Assembly: GCA_028714595.1 (NCBI GenBank)
Contig: JAQTMD010000016.1
Coordinates: forward strand, 5,342 to 15,218
Source: Candidatus Omnitrophota bacterium
GTDB taxonomy: Bacteria > Omnitrophota > Gorgyraeia > Gygaellales > Profunditerraquicolaceae
Direction: 5' to 3'
Length of the DNA stretch: 9,877 nucleotides
Part shown: positions 1 through 6,954 of the stretch, piece after piece
Layout of the letters: each line of letters opens with the position of its first letter
Position numbering within the stretch: position 1 is the stretch's first letter
Notes under the pieces: model-generated
What the model was told of the DNA's origin: nothing
Databases searched by the model: none
The model's input: the letters and a program-made list of their open reading frames with translations, nothing else
Position numbers and translations under genes: made by a program

Positions 1-1156
1 TCCTTCCCACCTTGTCTGCGCGGGGCAACAGGACCTGCGAGACCACGCCGCGCAGCGTCTCTGCCAGCTGCATGCGGATCTGCTGCTGCTGCATCGGCGG
101 GAATGCGTCCACGATTCGGTTGATGCTCGACGGGGCGTCCATGGTATGCAGGGTGGTCAGGACCAGGTGGCCGGTCTCGGCGGCGGACAGCGCGACCGCG
201 ATGGAATTCAAGTCCCTGATCTCGCCGATAAAAAGCACGTCGATGTCCTGGCGCACGATGTACTTCAACGCGCTCTGGAACGAATGGGCGTCAAGCCCGA
301 TCTCGCGCTGCTCGATGATGCTCTTGCGCGACTTGAACAGGTACTCGATGGGCTCCTCGAGGCTCATGATCACGCATTTCCGGTCGCGGTTGATGATCTC
401 GATCATCGAGGCGAGCGTCGTGCTTTTGCCGGAGCCGTTGGGGCCGGTGACCAGGACCATGCCGTTGGGTTTCTTCGAAAGCTCTTCCAGTATCGACGGA
501 AGGTGCAGTTCAGACAGCCCCGGGATCTCGGTGGGGATATACCGCATGGATGCGCCGAGCTCTCCCTTTTCCTGATGGACGTTCAGCCTGAAACGGCCGA
601 CGTCATTGACGTAGGAGACGTCCAGTTCGAGTTCCCGTTCGAATTTATCGCGCTGGTCCTGGGTAAGGATGCCGTAGACCAGGCTGCGCACTTCCTCGGC
701 AGTCAGTTCCGTGGGAGTGATCGGCCGCAGGTCCCCGAACACGCGCATGGTCGGCGGCCTGCCCACCACAAGGTGCACGTCCGACGCCTGGTTCCGGACG
801 GCAAAGGCCAGCAGCTTGTCGAGGTCCACTGCCTGGATCCACTGTTTGATGAAGGAAAGGTCCTTTTCCTTGATCTCGGTAAACATCAGGCCTGCCTCAT
901 ACGTCTTGGCCTCTTTGATTTCCCTGGCCCAGACCACGCGGACTTTTGCTTTGATGGACGCAGCCTGGCGCAGGGTCAAAAACTCAACCTCAAGCGCCGT
1001 GCCGATGTCGAGCGGCTCAGGGTTGTACATGAGGAGCAACCCGCCCTCGCCCATGTTGTTCACAAAGGTCTCCACGACCTTCTTGCTGGAATCGCCTTCC
1101 TTACGGTAATTCACCTTGATGCTGACCGGTATCCTGTGCGACTTTCTTTTTTCCAT
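1..1156 (-). CDS. PilZ domain fused to PilT-like twitching-motility ATPase (3' end outside the window)
   Basis: Translation from the ATG at 1156 gives 385 residues before the window ends. Residues 1-105 look like a PilZ domain: the c-di-GMP motif RxxxR is present (R4-R8), and N34-x-G36-x-x-G39 stands where [DN]xSxxG is usual, so the Ser is Gly. Residues 110-230 match the PAS-like N-terminal domain of PilT (LLAFAVRNQASDVHL). The ATPase core follows: Walker A GPNGSGKST (238-246), Asp box SLEEPIEY (265-272, Glu where PilT normally has Asp), Walker B LFIGEIRD (308-315), His box AETGHLVLTTLHT (326-338). PilT powers pilus retraction as a cytoplasmic hexamer at the inner membrane. PilZ proteins bind c-di-GMP, so direct second-messenger control is inferred. 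An AGGGGGA ribosome site precedes the start. The C-terminus is not visible, so PilT versus PilU-like cannot be decided. Confidence 0.93.
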   Translation of the reverse strand, partial: MEKRKSHRIPVSIKVNYRKEGDSSKKVVETFVNNMGEGGLLLMYNPEPLDIGTALEVEFLTLRQAASIKAKVRVVWAREIKEAKTYEAGLMFTEIKEKDLSFIKQWIQAVDLDKLLAFAVRNQASDVHLVVGRPPTMRVFGDLRPITPTELTAEEVRSLVYGILTQDQRDKFERELELDVSYVNDVGRFRLNVHQEKGELGASMRYIPTEIPGLSELHLPSILEELSKKPNGMVLVTGPNGSGKSTTLASMIEIINRDRKCVIMSLEEPIEYLFKSRKSIIEQREIGLDAHSFQSALKYIVRQDIDVLFIGEIRDLNSIAVALSAAETGHLVLTTLHTMDAPSSINRIVDAFPPMQQQQIRMQLAETLRGVVSQVLLPRADKVGR

Positions 1157-1254
1157 CGTTTCCCCCTATGATCGGGTTCAAGAAACAAACGCGCCTCAAT
1201 ACTATTTATTGTAACCAATTTTTTGCAATATGCCAGAAAAATTATCAAAACCCG

Positions 1255-1557
1255 CTATGCCTCGAGTTCTCCCAGGAACGACTCCACGCCCTCCTTGACC
1301 GCCTGCCACTCGGCGCGGCTGCGGAAGGCAAGCTTCTTGGCGCGTTTCCACTCGTTCTTGACGCGGCGCCACCGGTAAAAACAGACCTGCTTCTTGCCGT
1401 GATCCTCCACCAGCGCGATTGCCGACCACCATCCCAGGGACATGTTCTTCTTGATGGTGCGGTAGCGGATTACGATGATGGGCGCGTGGATGGGCAGCTT
1501 CTCTTCTTCTTTTGTCTTCGGAGCCTCGTCGAACGCCGGCCCTTTATCGGCAGCCAT
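1255..1557 (-). CDS. Hypothetical 100-residue protein, weakly PC4-like C-terminal half
   Basis: I chose the ATG at 1557 (MAADKGPAF) because GGAGGGG lies just upstream with normal spacing and because a good -10 box (1582-1587) would leave the longer in-frame start at 1605 outside the transcript. Residues 1-22 are charged and probably disordered. Residues 24-64 look like beta strands (APIIVIRYRT, WWSAIALVED, KKQVCFYRW). Residues 65-97 are a basic loop and a helix (VKNEWKRAKKLAF, then RAEWQAVKEGVESFL). This strand-strand-'EWK..KK'-'W..vK' order resembles PC4/YdbC-type single-strand nucleic acid binding domains, but it is a pattern impression, not a family assignment. No signal peptide or membrane segment is seen. 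The 98 bases between this gene and the PilZ-PilT gene (1157-1254) are AT-rich and hold no convincing hairpin, so the two may share a transcript. Confidence 0.75.
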   Translation of the reverse strand: MAADKGPAFDEAPKTKEEEKLPIHAPIIVIRYRTIKKNMSLGWWSAIALVEDHGKKQVCFYRWRRVKNEWKRAKKLAFRSRAEWQAVKEGVESFLGELEA

Positions 1558-1581
1558 AGCCCCTCCTTTGCTCATAAGATT

Positions 1582-1610
1582 ATTATAGATGATTATTTTC
1601 CTCAAGTCGA
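1582..1610 (-). promoter_or_regulatory. Sigma70-like promoter for the 100-residue hypothetical gene
   Basis: On the minus strand TCGACT (1605-1610, four of six matches to TTGACA) is separated by exactly 17 bases from TATAAT (1582-1587, six of six). Predicted transcription starts near 1575, about 18 bases before the ATG at 1557, leaving room for the GGAGGGG ribosome site. Confidence 0.6.
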
Positions 1611-1611
1611 A

Positions 1612-1631
1612 TAAAAATACCGGGGGGCCCG
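1612..1631 (-). terminator. Weak intrinsic terminator after the small zinc-binding gene
   Basis: On the minus strand a four-pair all-GC stem with a CCC loop (1621-1631) is followed by TATTTTTAT (1612-1620). The stem is short, so termination may be partial. It lies 17 bases past the stop of the 50-residue gene and just upstream of the next promoter, which is where a terminator would be expected. Confidence 0.35.
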
Positions 1632-1648
1632 AAATGGGATTTTACTTA

Positions 1649-1801
1649 TTACTCCGTGGCTATCCTGTGAGGAGTTGCCGGGGTATCTGATTGCTGATGG
1701 ATATAGCAGCAGTCTCCGGGGTTATAGACACTCAAAATATTCTTACAGCCGTGGACGTTACAAATCCTGCCTTTTTTCTGTAATTTCGACTTCTTATGCA
1801 T
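1649..1801 (-). CDS. Small putative zinc-binding protein, 50 residues
   Basis: Starts MHKKSKLQKKG with a very basic N-terminus, followed by four cysteines and histidines arranged like a small zinc knuckle: C14-x4-C19, then C31-C32-x2-H35, around the phrase ILSVYNPGD. A 'LSxYN...C' segment between two metal-binding pairs is, from memory, a recurring element in short zinc-ribbon and HTH-associated proteins of bacteria; the exact family is not recognised. The frame stays open up to 1993, but the upstream part overlaps the membrane-protein gene. The start at 1801 has a GAGGAAGGA ribosome site and sits about 25 bases downstream of an extended -10 promoter, so the short form is preferred. Possible roles include nucleic-acid binding or protein interaction; nothing in the context decides. 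Confidence 0.65.
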   Translation of the reverse strand: MHKKSKLQKKGRICNVHGCKNILSVYNPGDCCYIHQQSDTPATPHRIATE

Positions 1802-1825
1802 TTTTCCGTCCTTCCTCGTTGCATT

Positions 1826-1834
1826 ATTATACCA
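1826..1834 (-). promoter_or_regulatory. Extended -10 promoter (TGGTATAAT) before the 50-residue gene
   Basis: Minus strand TGG-TATAAT, with TATAAT at 1826-1831 and the TG extension at 1833-1834. No good -35 box is found 16-18 bases upstream, which is usual for extended -10 promoters. It lies between the membrane-protein stop (1861) and the ATG at 1801. Confidence 0.5.
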
Positions 1835-1860
1835 CGGTCTGCCTTTACCGCTACCATTTT

Positions 1861-2289
1861 TCACCTTGAGGCTTCGTTCGGCTCCTTGAACCATTCCCTG
1901 ACCCCGGGCCGGGTCAGGTACTGCACCAGGAAGATGCTCGTGAAAAACGGCAGGACGACCTGCAGCCAGAAATCCGGCTGCGTCAATTCCCACCCCAGCA
2001 GGCGGGCGTGTTTGAACCCATATTCGTATATCGAGAAACCGACCGAATAGCCGCCGATGATCACCGTGAACAGGCGCGCGCGCTCGCGCTGCAGGTATAC
2101 GCCGATTCCGGCGGCGGTAAAAAGCATCAAAATATGGACGCTCAACACCTGGATGAGCTTCCCGGCGCCCATGCGGAAGATCGATCCGTAATAGCCGATG
2201 GAAAAAATGAAATCAAGGAACGTATACATGCCCAGCAGCATGACGATGACTGCAATGACCGCCAGATCCTTCGGCCTCTTCCCTGCCAT
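1861..2289 (-). CDS. Hypothetical inner-membrane protein with four predicted helices
   Basis: A 142-residue protein with hydrophobic stretches at about 8-31, 45-66, 72-90 and 106-125, a positively charged N-terminus (MAGKRPKD) and a polar C-terminal tail (REWFKEPNEASR). The loop between helices 2 and 3 is basic (QRERAR), which by the positive-inside rule places both termini in the cytoplasm. No catalytic motif is recognised and the family is unknown to me. The start has an AAGGA-type ribosome site. It follows the methyltransferase stop by 12 bases, so it very likely shares the transcript with the methyltransferase and the YkgJ-type gene. Confidence 0.8.
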   Translation of the reverse strand: MAGKRPKDLAVIAVIVMLLGMYTFLDFIFSIGYYGSIFRMGAGKLIQVLSVHILMLFTAAGIGVYLQRERARLFTVIIGGYSVGFSIYEYGFKHARLLGWELTQPDFWLQVVLPFFTSIFLVQYLTRPGVREWFKEPNEASR

Positions 2290-2301
2290 CGCCTTTCCTT
2301 G

Positions 2302-3090
2302 CTATACGGGCTTGCGCGCCTGGAACTCCAGCCGCTTCATCCCGATCCTGACCGTGCCTTTTTTATCCGGCGGATAATCCTTGATATACTGCTCCACGGT
2401 TTCATCCAGCAGCGCTTCGCGTAAAACCCGCGGCACCCGGTGCAAATAAGGCATCCAGATAGTACGCAGCGAATCCGCACAATCCTTTTTGCCCGAAAAC
2501 TCCATGGCAGTGACGAACGTGCTCATGGCAACGACCTTAAACCCCTGTCCTTTTAAAAACCCGGCGTACTTCTCAGGCGTAAAAAAATAGTACGGGAGCG
2601 TAAAATCCGTGAAAAACCTGCGCCACTTCTTCCTCCGGGTGATCTTGTTGCTTACCTTGATCATGTTGGCGAAATTGCCCTTTGCCCCCATCTGCACTAC
2701 CAGCCTTCCGCCGGGCTTTAATGCCGCGTACACGCTCTTCAAAAGCTTTTTCTGATCGGGTATCCAGTGAAAACAGGCATTGGAGAACACCACATCGAAC
2801 TTTTCCTCCATGCCCAAGCAGCAGGCGTCTTTCTTGACGAACGACAGGTTCCTGTATCTGCCATCCCGGGCAGCGCAGGCGACCCTGATCATCCCGTGCG
2901 AGTTGTCTATTCCCTTTACCCTGCCGCGCGGCACCCGGTGCGCTATCCAGCAGGTGATCTTTCCGTCGCCGCAACCGATATCAAGCACGCTTTCGTCGCC
3001 GTGGAAACGGATCCGGCGCAAGAGGCCCTGCGCCCAGCGCTTCTGGTTCGCCGAATTCCTGCTGTATCCCTTCGCATCCCACCGGTACAT
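2302..3090 (-). CDS. Class I SAM-dependent methyltransferase, trans-aconitate methyltransferase-like
   Basis: The 262-residue protein has the Rossmann methyltransferase motifs in order: motif I VLDIGCGDG (35-43) for SAM binding, acidic residue D62 at the end of strand 2 (KGIDNS), D88 in KKDA, motif IV FDVVFSNACFHWIPD (98-112) and LKPGGRLVVQ (124-133). The SNA-hHW-PD phrase is typical of the Tam / malonyl-ACP methyltransferase neighbourhood of the superfamily. The substrate cannot be read from sequence; carboxyl or small-molecule methylation is one possibility. It is soluble, with no signal peptide. The C-terminal 110 residues are rich in aromatics and Lys and probably form the substrate cap. 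An AGGAG ribosome site overlaps the upstream gene's TAG stop, and the spacer is 10 bases, so translation is likely coupled. Confidence 0.9.
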   Translation of the reverse strand: MYRWDAKGYSRNSANQKRWAQGLLRRIRFHGDESVLDIGCGDGKITCWIAHRVPRGRVKGIDNSHGMIRVACAARDGRYRNLSFVKKDACCLGMEEKFDVVFSNACFHWIPDQKKLLKSVYAALKPGGRLVVQMGAKGNFANMIKVSNKITRRKKWRRFFTDFTLPYYFFTPEKYAGFLKGQGFKVVAMSTFVTAMEFSGKKDCADSLRTIWMPYLHRVPRVLREALLDETVEQYIKDYPPDKKGTVRIGMKRLEFQARKPV

Positions 3091-3100
3091 CGCTGTTCTC

Positions 3101-3442
3101 CTATCGCCTTTTTTTAGGCATTACCTCGAGGCATAACACATCCGCAAAATCAGACAGCCTTCCTCTTTCGTACGGGAACTCCTTACAGTGAGTCGGTTTC
3201 AGGTTATAGTCGACTTTATGAATGGCGCAGAGGCCGTCGGGGGTCAGAAACGAGCACGGCTCGTCTTCGATGCTCGTGCCCACCTTATAGCCGGAAGGAA
3301 AATCATCGTCTTTCTCGAAATGGAAAAAGTCCCCCTTCAAGTTCAGCGACAATATTTTTTTCGCTTCTTCCAGGTCGACCCACGCCCCGAACTTACAACA
3401 CGCGCTTCCCTTTTTGCATTTCGAGCAATCGATTCTTTTCAT
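3101..3442 (-). CDS. YkgJ-type cysteine-cluster protein (putative metal-binding)
   Basis: Read from the ATG at 3442 (113 residues) the protein has eight cysteines: C6-x2-C9-x5-C15-C16 near the N-terminus, then C63 (EPCSFL), C72 (GLCAIH), C86 (THCKEFP) and C104 (VLCLEV). This Cx2Cx5CC ... CxF ... GxCxIH ... CxxFP pattern is the signature of the YkgJ family (formerly UPF0153), annotated as zinc- or iron-chelate-binding, with biochemical function poorly known. A longer in-frame start exists at 3475, but AAGGGGG is correctly spaced only from the ATG at 3442. An extended -10 box at 3462-3470 would also start transcription downstream of 3475. It leads a three-gene unit with the methyltransferase and the membrane protein. 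Confidence 0.88.
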   Translation of the reverse strand: MKRIDCSKCKKGSACCKFGAWVDLEEAKKILSLNLKGDFFHFEKDDDFPSGYKVGTSIEDEPCSFLTPDGLCAIHKVDYNLKPTHCKEFPYERGRLSDFADVLCLEVMPKKRR

Positions 3443-3461
3443 TTTTGGTCCCCCTTCACCG

Positions 3462-3470
3462 ATTATACCA
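3462..3470 (-). promoter_or_regulatory. Extended -10 promoter (TGGTATAAT) for the YkgJ-methyltransferase-membrane operon
   Basis: Minus-strand TATAAT at 3462-3467 is preceded by TGG (3468-3470). The region 17 bases upstream does not resemble TTGACA. Predicted start is near 3455, giving a leader of about 13 bases that contains the AAGGGGG ribosome site before the ATG at 3442. The same TGGTATAAT string occurs before the 50-residue gene. Confidence 0.55.
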
Positions 3471-3502
3471 TTCATTACACGTCTCGCTCCGTGCCCTTAA
3501 AC

Positions 3503-3529
3503 AAAAAAGATGTCTTTTAAAAGACATCT
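3503..3529 (-). terminator. Intrinsic terminator after the small exported protein
   Basis: A perfect 22-bp palindrome (3508-3529; arms AGATGTCTTTT and AAAAGACATCT) is followed on the minus strand by a run of six T (3503-3508). It begins 22 bases past the stop at 3552 and ends the transcript before the next promoter. Confidence 0.8.
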
Positions 3530-3551
3530 CATTACACCACGAAAACTCCCG

Positions 3552-3893
3552 CTACTCGCCTTTGCTGACCCGGATGGAGACTGCGATATGGGTCTCGGGT
3601 TCAGGGCTATAGTAGCGGACGATCACCGAATCGCCGTTATTTATATCACTCACAGATATCTTCCCGAACCCCTGCGTTATCAGCGTATCCGGCCTGACCT
3701 GGACGGTGAGGTATCCTGCGTCGGAGAAGACCACGATGAACCCCTTTACAAACGAGACCTGGGCAACCGTTCCGAACAGTTGCTGCGTCTTTTGCTCTTC
3801 GGCCTTGGGCTTCTCCTGGCTTTCCTCGCCAAAACACGGGTGCATTACCCCGGCCAGGGCTACTGCTATCAAAAGCGTACAGATTCTCTTCAT
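3552..3893 (-). CDS. Small exported protein, DUF5666-like beta domain
   Basis: The 113-residue protein has a signal peptide: basic MKR, hydrophobic core ICTLLIAVALAGVM (4-17), probable signal peptidase I cleavage near CFG-EE (20-24); Cys20 lacks a good lipobox, so a lipoprotein is less likely. A charged linker (EESQEKPKAEEQ) leads to a small beta domain, residues 38-110. Its order, FGTVAQVS...IVVFSDAGYLTVQVRPDTLI...SDINNGDSVIVRY...AVSIRV, matches the layout of DUF5666-type OB-like domains, in which a GTV opening strand, a T-x-V strand pair and a DL..GD-V-V turn recur. Function is unknown; it probably acts outside the inner membrane. The GAGGAG ribosome site is 7 bases from the ATG. It is transcribed alone, with terminators on both sides. 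Confidence 0.85.
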   Translation of the reverse strand: MKRICTLLIAVALAGVMHPCFGEESQEKPKAEEQKTQQLFGTVAQVSFVKGFIVVFSDAGYLTVQVRPDTLITQGFGKISVSDINNGDSVIVRYYSPEPETHIAVSIRVSKGE

Positions 3894-3943
3894 TTCTCAC
3901 TCCTCGAGTTGCCTCTTGACTTCAGTCTCTCCATGCACCCTCC

Positions 3944-3972
3944 ATTGTACCCCAATAAAAAACCCTCTGCAA
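3944..3972 (-). promoter_or_regulatory. Candidate promoter for the small exported protein
   Basis: Minus-strand TACAAT (3944-3949) lies 17 bases downstream of TTGCAG (3967-3972, three of six consensus matches). It overlaps the U-run of the upstream terminator, so the call rests mainly on the good -10 box and correct spacing, about 50 bases before the ATG. Confidence 0.35.
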
Positions 3973-4015
3973 TAGTAATTGCACACTCGCCCATCCGACA
4001 GGGCGAGGTATGCAA
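3957..4015 (-). terminator. Intrinsic terminator after the SGNH hydrolase gene
   Basis: A perfect seven-pair stem CTCGCCC/GGGCGAG (3986-3992 with 4001-4007, 8-base loop) is extended by an outer TTGCA/TGCAA pair (3979-3983 with 4011-4015). A second small stem, GCAAT with ATTGC, ends just before a run of six T on the minus strand (3957-3962). The two stems share bases and cannot both form fully. The signal lies 24-80 bases past the stop at 4039. Confidence 0.7.
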
Positions 4016-4038
4016 TAACTTCTGCAGAAGGTCTGCCG

Positions 4039-5001
4039 CTAGAAAGTTTTAATTATACCCGCGAATTTATCCGTGACCTTTTCGAAACCCTTCCGTGTCG
4101 GATGAAGCTCGTTGCACCAATCAGCCTTGTAGTTTGCCTTTTTGGAAAGAGTGTTGCGCAAATCGATATAATGCACATGCCCGAAGGACCCGATCCTGGA
4201 AACCTCCTTAAGCATTTCATTAAATCGATCGATCAGTTTTGTGGCCAGATCAATCCGCTCCTTCAGTTGCTTGAATCCTTTCACGCGGAATCCGGGTTCA
4301 AGCCAGGGGCCGGGCAAGAGCCACCATCCCCCGAGGAATCCGCGCCCGTCAGGCACCAGATAATCGTATCCGTGGACCACGATCGGCAAAGTCCGGCCGA
4401 TACGCCGCTCACAAACGCTGGTAACTTTGCTGATTATGGTCACATAGGCGACCTTCAACCGTTCGTCTATCACGCCGTCCATTACCGCGCGATTAAGCCC
4501 GGCTATCGAGGAAGCTGCGTGATTTAATAACATCCCGAATTCATTTCCAGCAATATCGTTGCCGCCGCCGGATAAAAGGATGGCCCGGGGGACAAGCCCG
4601 TTGCGCAGCACTTTTTCGATCCGCCGCGTGAACTCTTCGAGTTGTCCGTCCCCGTAAGCCATTTCCTCGACCGTATCCCCTTTGTGGGCGACAGACTCGA
4701 CATCGTAACCGTGAAGGTCTTCAAGACAACGCAGAATGTCGAAGAAAGGATAATCGAACCAGGAATCCCCCTCGGCAACCAACACCCCTCTCGGCATCGG
4801 CCCCAAAGAACGGCGCAGAGAAGCAAAGGCCTTATCTTCGACTCCCGGGGCCTTAAAAGCCCGGCGGGGTGGCAAAGGAGACGGCAGATTCCTGATCGCT
4901 GCTGCCCGCGATTTAAGCGCCCTGTCCCGGAACGCAATAACGCTCTTGGCCTGGCTTCGTCCCTTCTCTATCGCATCTTTGATCGTTTTATTGGTAACCA
5001 T
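4039..5001 (-). CDS. Cytoplasmic SGNH/GDSL-fold hydrolase
   Basis: The 320-residue protein carries the SGNH blocks in order: block I AEGDSWFDYP with nucleophile Ser80, block II HKGDTVEEM with Gly108, block III GGGNDIAG with Asn148 (oxyanion hole), and block V WCNELHPTRKGF with catalytic His300. The family usually has Asp three residues before the His; here it is Asn297, with Glu298 beside it and Asp294 further up, so the acid of the triad is uncertain. Members hydrolyse esters, thioesters or acyl chains; the substrate cannot be told. No signal peptide is present; the first 60 residues are basic and probably form an extension. A strong GGGAGGG ribosome site precedes the ATG. It is transcribed alone, downstream of a promoter-terminator leader. 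Confidence 0.85.
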   Translation of the reverse strand: MVTNKTIKDAIEKGRSQAKSVIAFRDRALKSRAAAIRNLPSPLPPRRAFKAPGVEDKAFASLRRSLGPMPRGVLVAEGDSWFDYPFFDILRCLEDLHGYDVESVAHKGDTVEEMAYGDGQLEEFTRRIEKVLRNGLVPRAILLSGGGNDIAGNEFGMLLNHAASSIAGLNRAVMDGVIDERLKVAYVTIISKVTSVCERRIGRTLPIVVHGYDYLVPDGRGFLGGWWLLPGPWLEPGFRVKGFKQLKERIDLATKLIDRFNEMLKEVSRIGSFGHVHYIDLRNTLSKKANYKADWCNELHPTRKGFEKVTDKFAGIIKTF

Positions 5002-5035
5002 AGTCCCTCCCCGCTGTAAAATTAGAATAAAGATG

Positions 5036-5068
5036 AATAAAAAATAGCAGCCCCCTTTTGAAAGCTGC
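5036..5068 (-). terminator. Intrinsic terminator between carB and the SGNH gene
   Basis: On the minus strand the arms GCAGCTTTC (5060-5068) and GGGGGCTGC (5047-5055) pair over nine positions (three G-U) around a four-base AAAA loop and are followed by TATTTTTTATT (5036-5046). It can end the purF-pyrG-carA-carB transcript, but it also lies downstream of a good promoter at 5144-5172, so it may act as a leader terminator for the SGNH gene. Confidence 0.75.
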
Positions 5069-5137
5069 CCATGGATTTTAAGAGAATTGCATCTTGCCCT
5101 TTTGTAGGAAATTACGCGATTCCAAGTGAGACTAAAT
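5036..5137 (-). ncRNA. Candidate short leader RNA or small RNA ending in an intrinsic terminator
   Basis: Transcription from the promoter at 5144-5172 would start near 5137 and meet the terminator at 5036-5068 after about 100 bases, before the SGNH ATG at 5001. The stretch contains no ATG-initiated reading frame with a ribosome site. No known riboswitch family is recognised in it, and I could not find a clear antiterminator stem. It is offered as a structure-based inference only. Confidence 0.25.
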
Positions 5138-5143
5138 TGATTT

Positions 5144-5172
5144 ATTATATTTTGGTTCAGGGATTTTGTCGA
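5144..5172 (-). promoter_or_regulatory. Strong sigma70-like promoter in the carB-SGNH gap
   Basis: Minus-strand TCGACA (5167-5172, five of six matches to TTGACA) is separated by exactly 17 bases from a perfect TATAAT (5144-5149). It starts 37 bases past the carB stop, in an AT-rich stretch unlike the GC-richer genes. It is the best promoter match in the window. Confidence 0.6.
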
Positions 5173-5208
5173 TAGGAAGATTCCACTTTTTGCTGACTTT
5201 GTTCCACT

Positions 5209-6867
<1,659 letters not shown>

Positions 6868-6875
6868 TCTAGTTA

Positions 6876-6954
6876 GGGACGGTTCTCAACCACGGTTAGA
6901 AGTGTCCCCGCCATATCCGAGGGGACAGGTTTAACCGTACCTCAGAACCGTCCC
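6876..6954. repeat. 79-bp palindromic insertion-like element, copy A (carA-carB junction)
   Basis: Ends are perfect 11-bp inverted repeats GGGACGGTTCT / AGAACCGTCCC. The inside is an imperfect palindrome: about nine pairs in the middle and seven next to an 11-base loop (ATATCC centre). It is flanked by TA on the left (6874-6875) and TG on the right (6955-6956), consistent with a decayed TA target duplication. The carA reading frame runs into the right end and stops inside the terminal repeat. Copy B differs at 11 of 79 positions; several changes break the inner stem, while the terminal repeats stay perfect, which fits a MITE-like element rather than a conserved RNA structure. No transposase is encoded here. 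Confidence 0.85.

Noticed and set aside
146..1171. Open frame of 341 codons on the plus strand
   Set aside because: It lies antisense to the PilZ-PilT gene, whose motifs are unmistakable; the product shows no domain and the composition of a codon shadow.
1157..1254. Promoter or sigma54 site upstream of the PilZ-PilT gene (TGGCA ... TTGCA)
   Set aside because: The GG and GC elements are too close for a -24/-12 promoter, and the TACAAT nearby has no acceptable -35 partner.
1802..1993. N-terminal extension of the 50-residue zinc-binding protein
   Set aside because: It overlaps the end of the membrane-protein gene in another frame, reads as low-similarity shadow, and lies upstream of the better ribosome site and promoter.
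3443..3475. Longer start for the YkgJ-type protein
   Set aside because: The extra 11 residues fall across the -10 box and the ribosome site; the family normally starts close to the first cysteine motif.
4018..4033. Palindrome CTTCTGCAGAAG just past the SGNH stop as an operator
   Set aside because: A 12-bp PstI-centred palindrome at a gene end, with no second copy; most likely part of the terminator region or chance.
5132..5206. Peptide beginning WNKVSKKWNLPIDK directly after the carB stop, in another frame, possibly the tail of a deleted gene
   Set aside because: Only 24 codons, no start codon, no family recognised and it overlaps a good promoter; it could equally be chance in AT-rich DNA.
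6876..6954. The palindrome as an intrinsic terminator
   Set aside because: No U-run follows on either strand, and it lies between genes that must be co-expressed.
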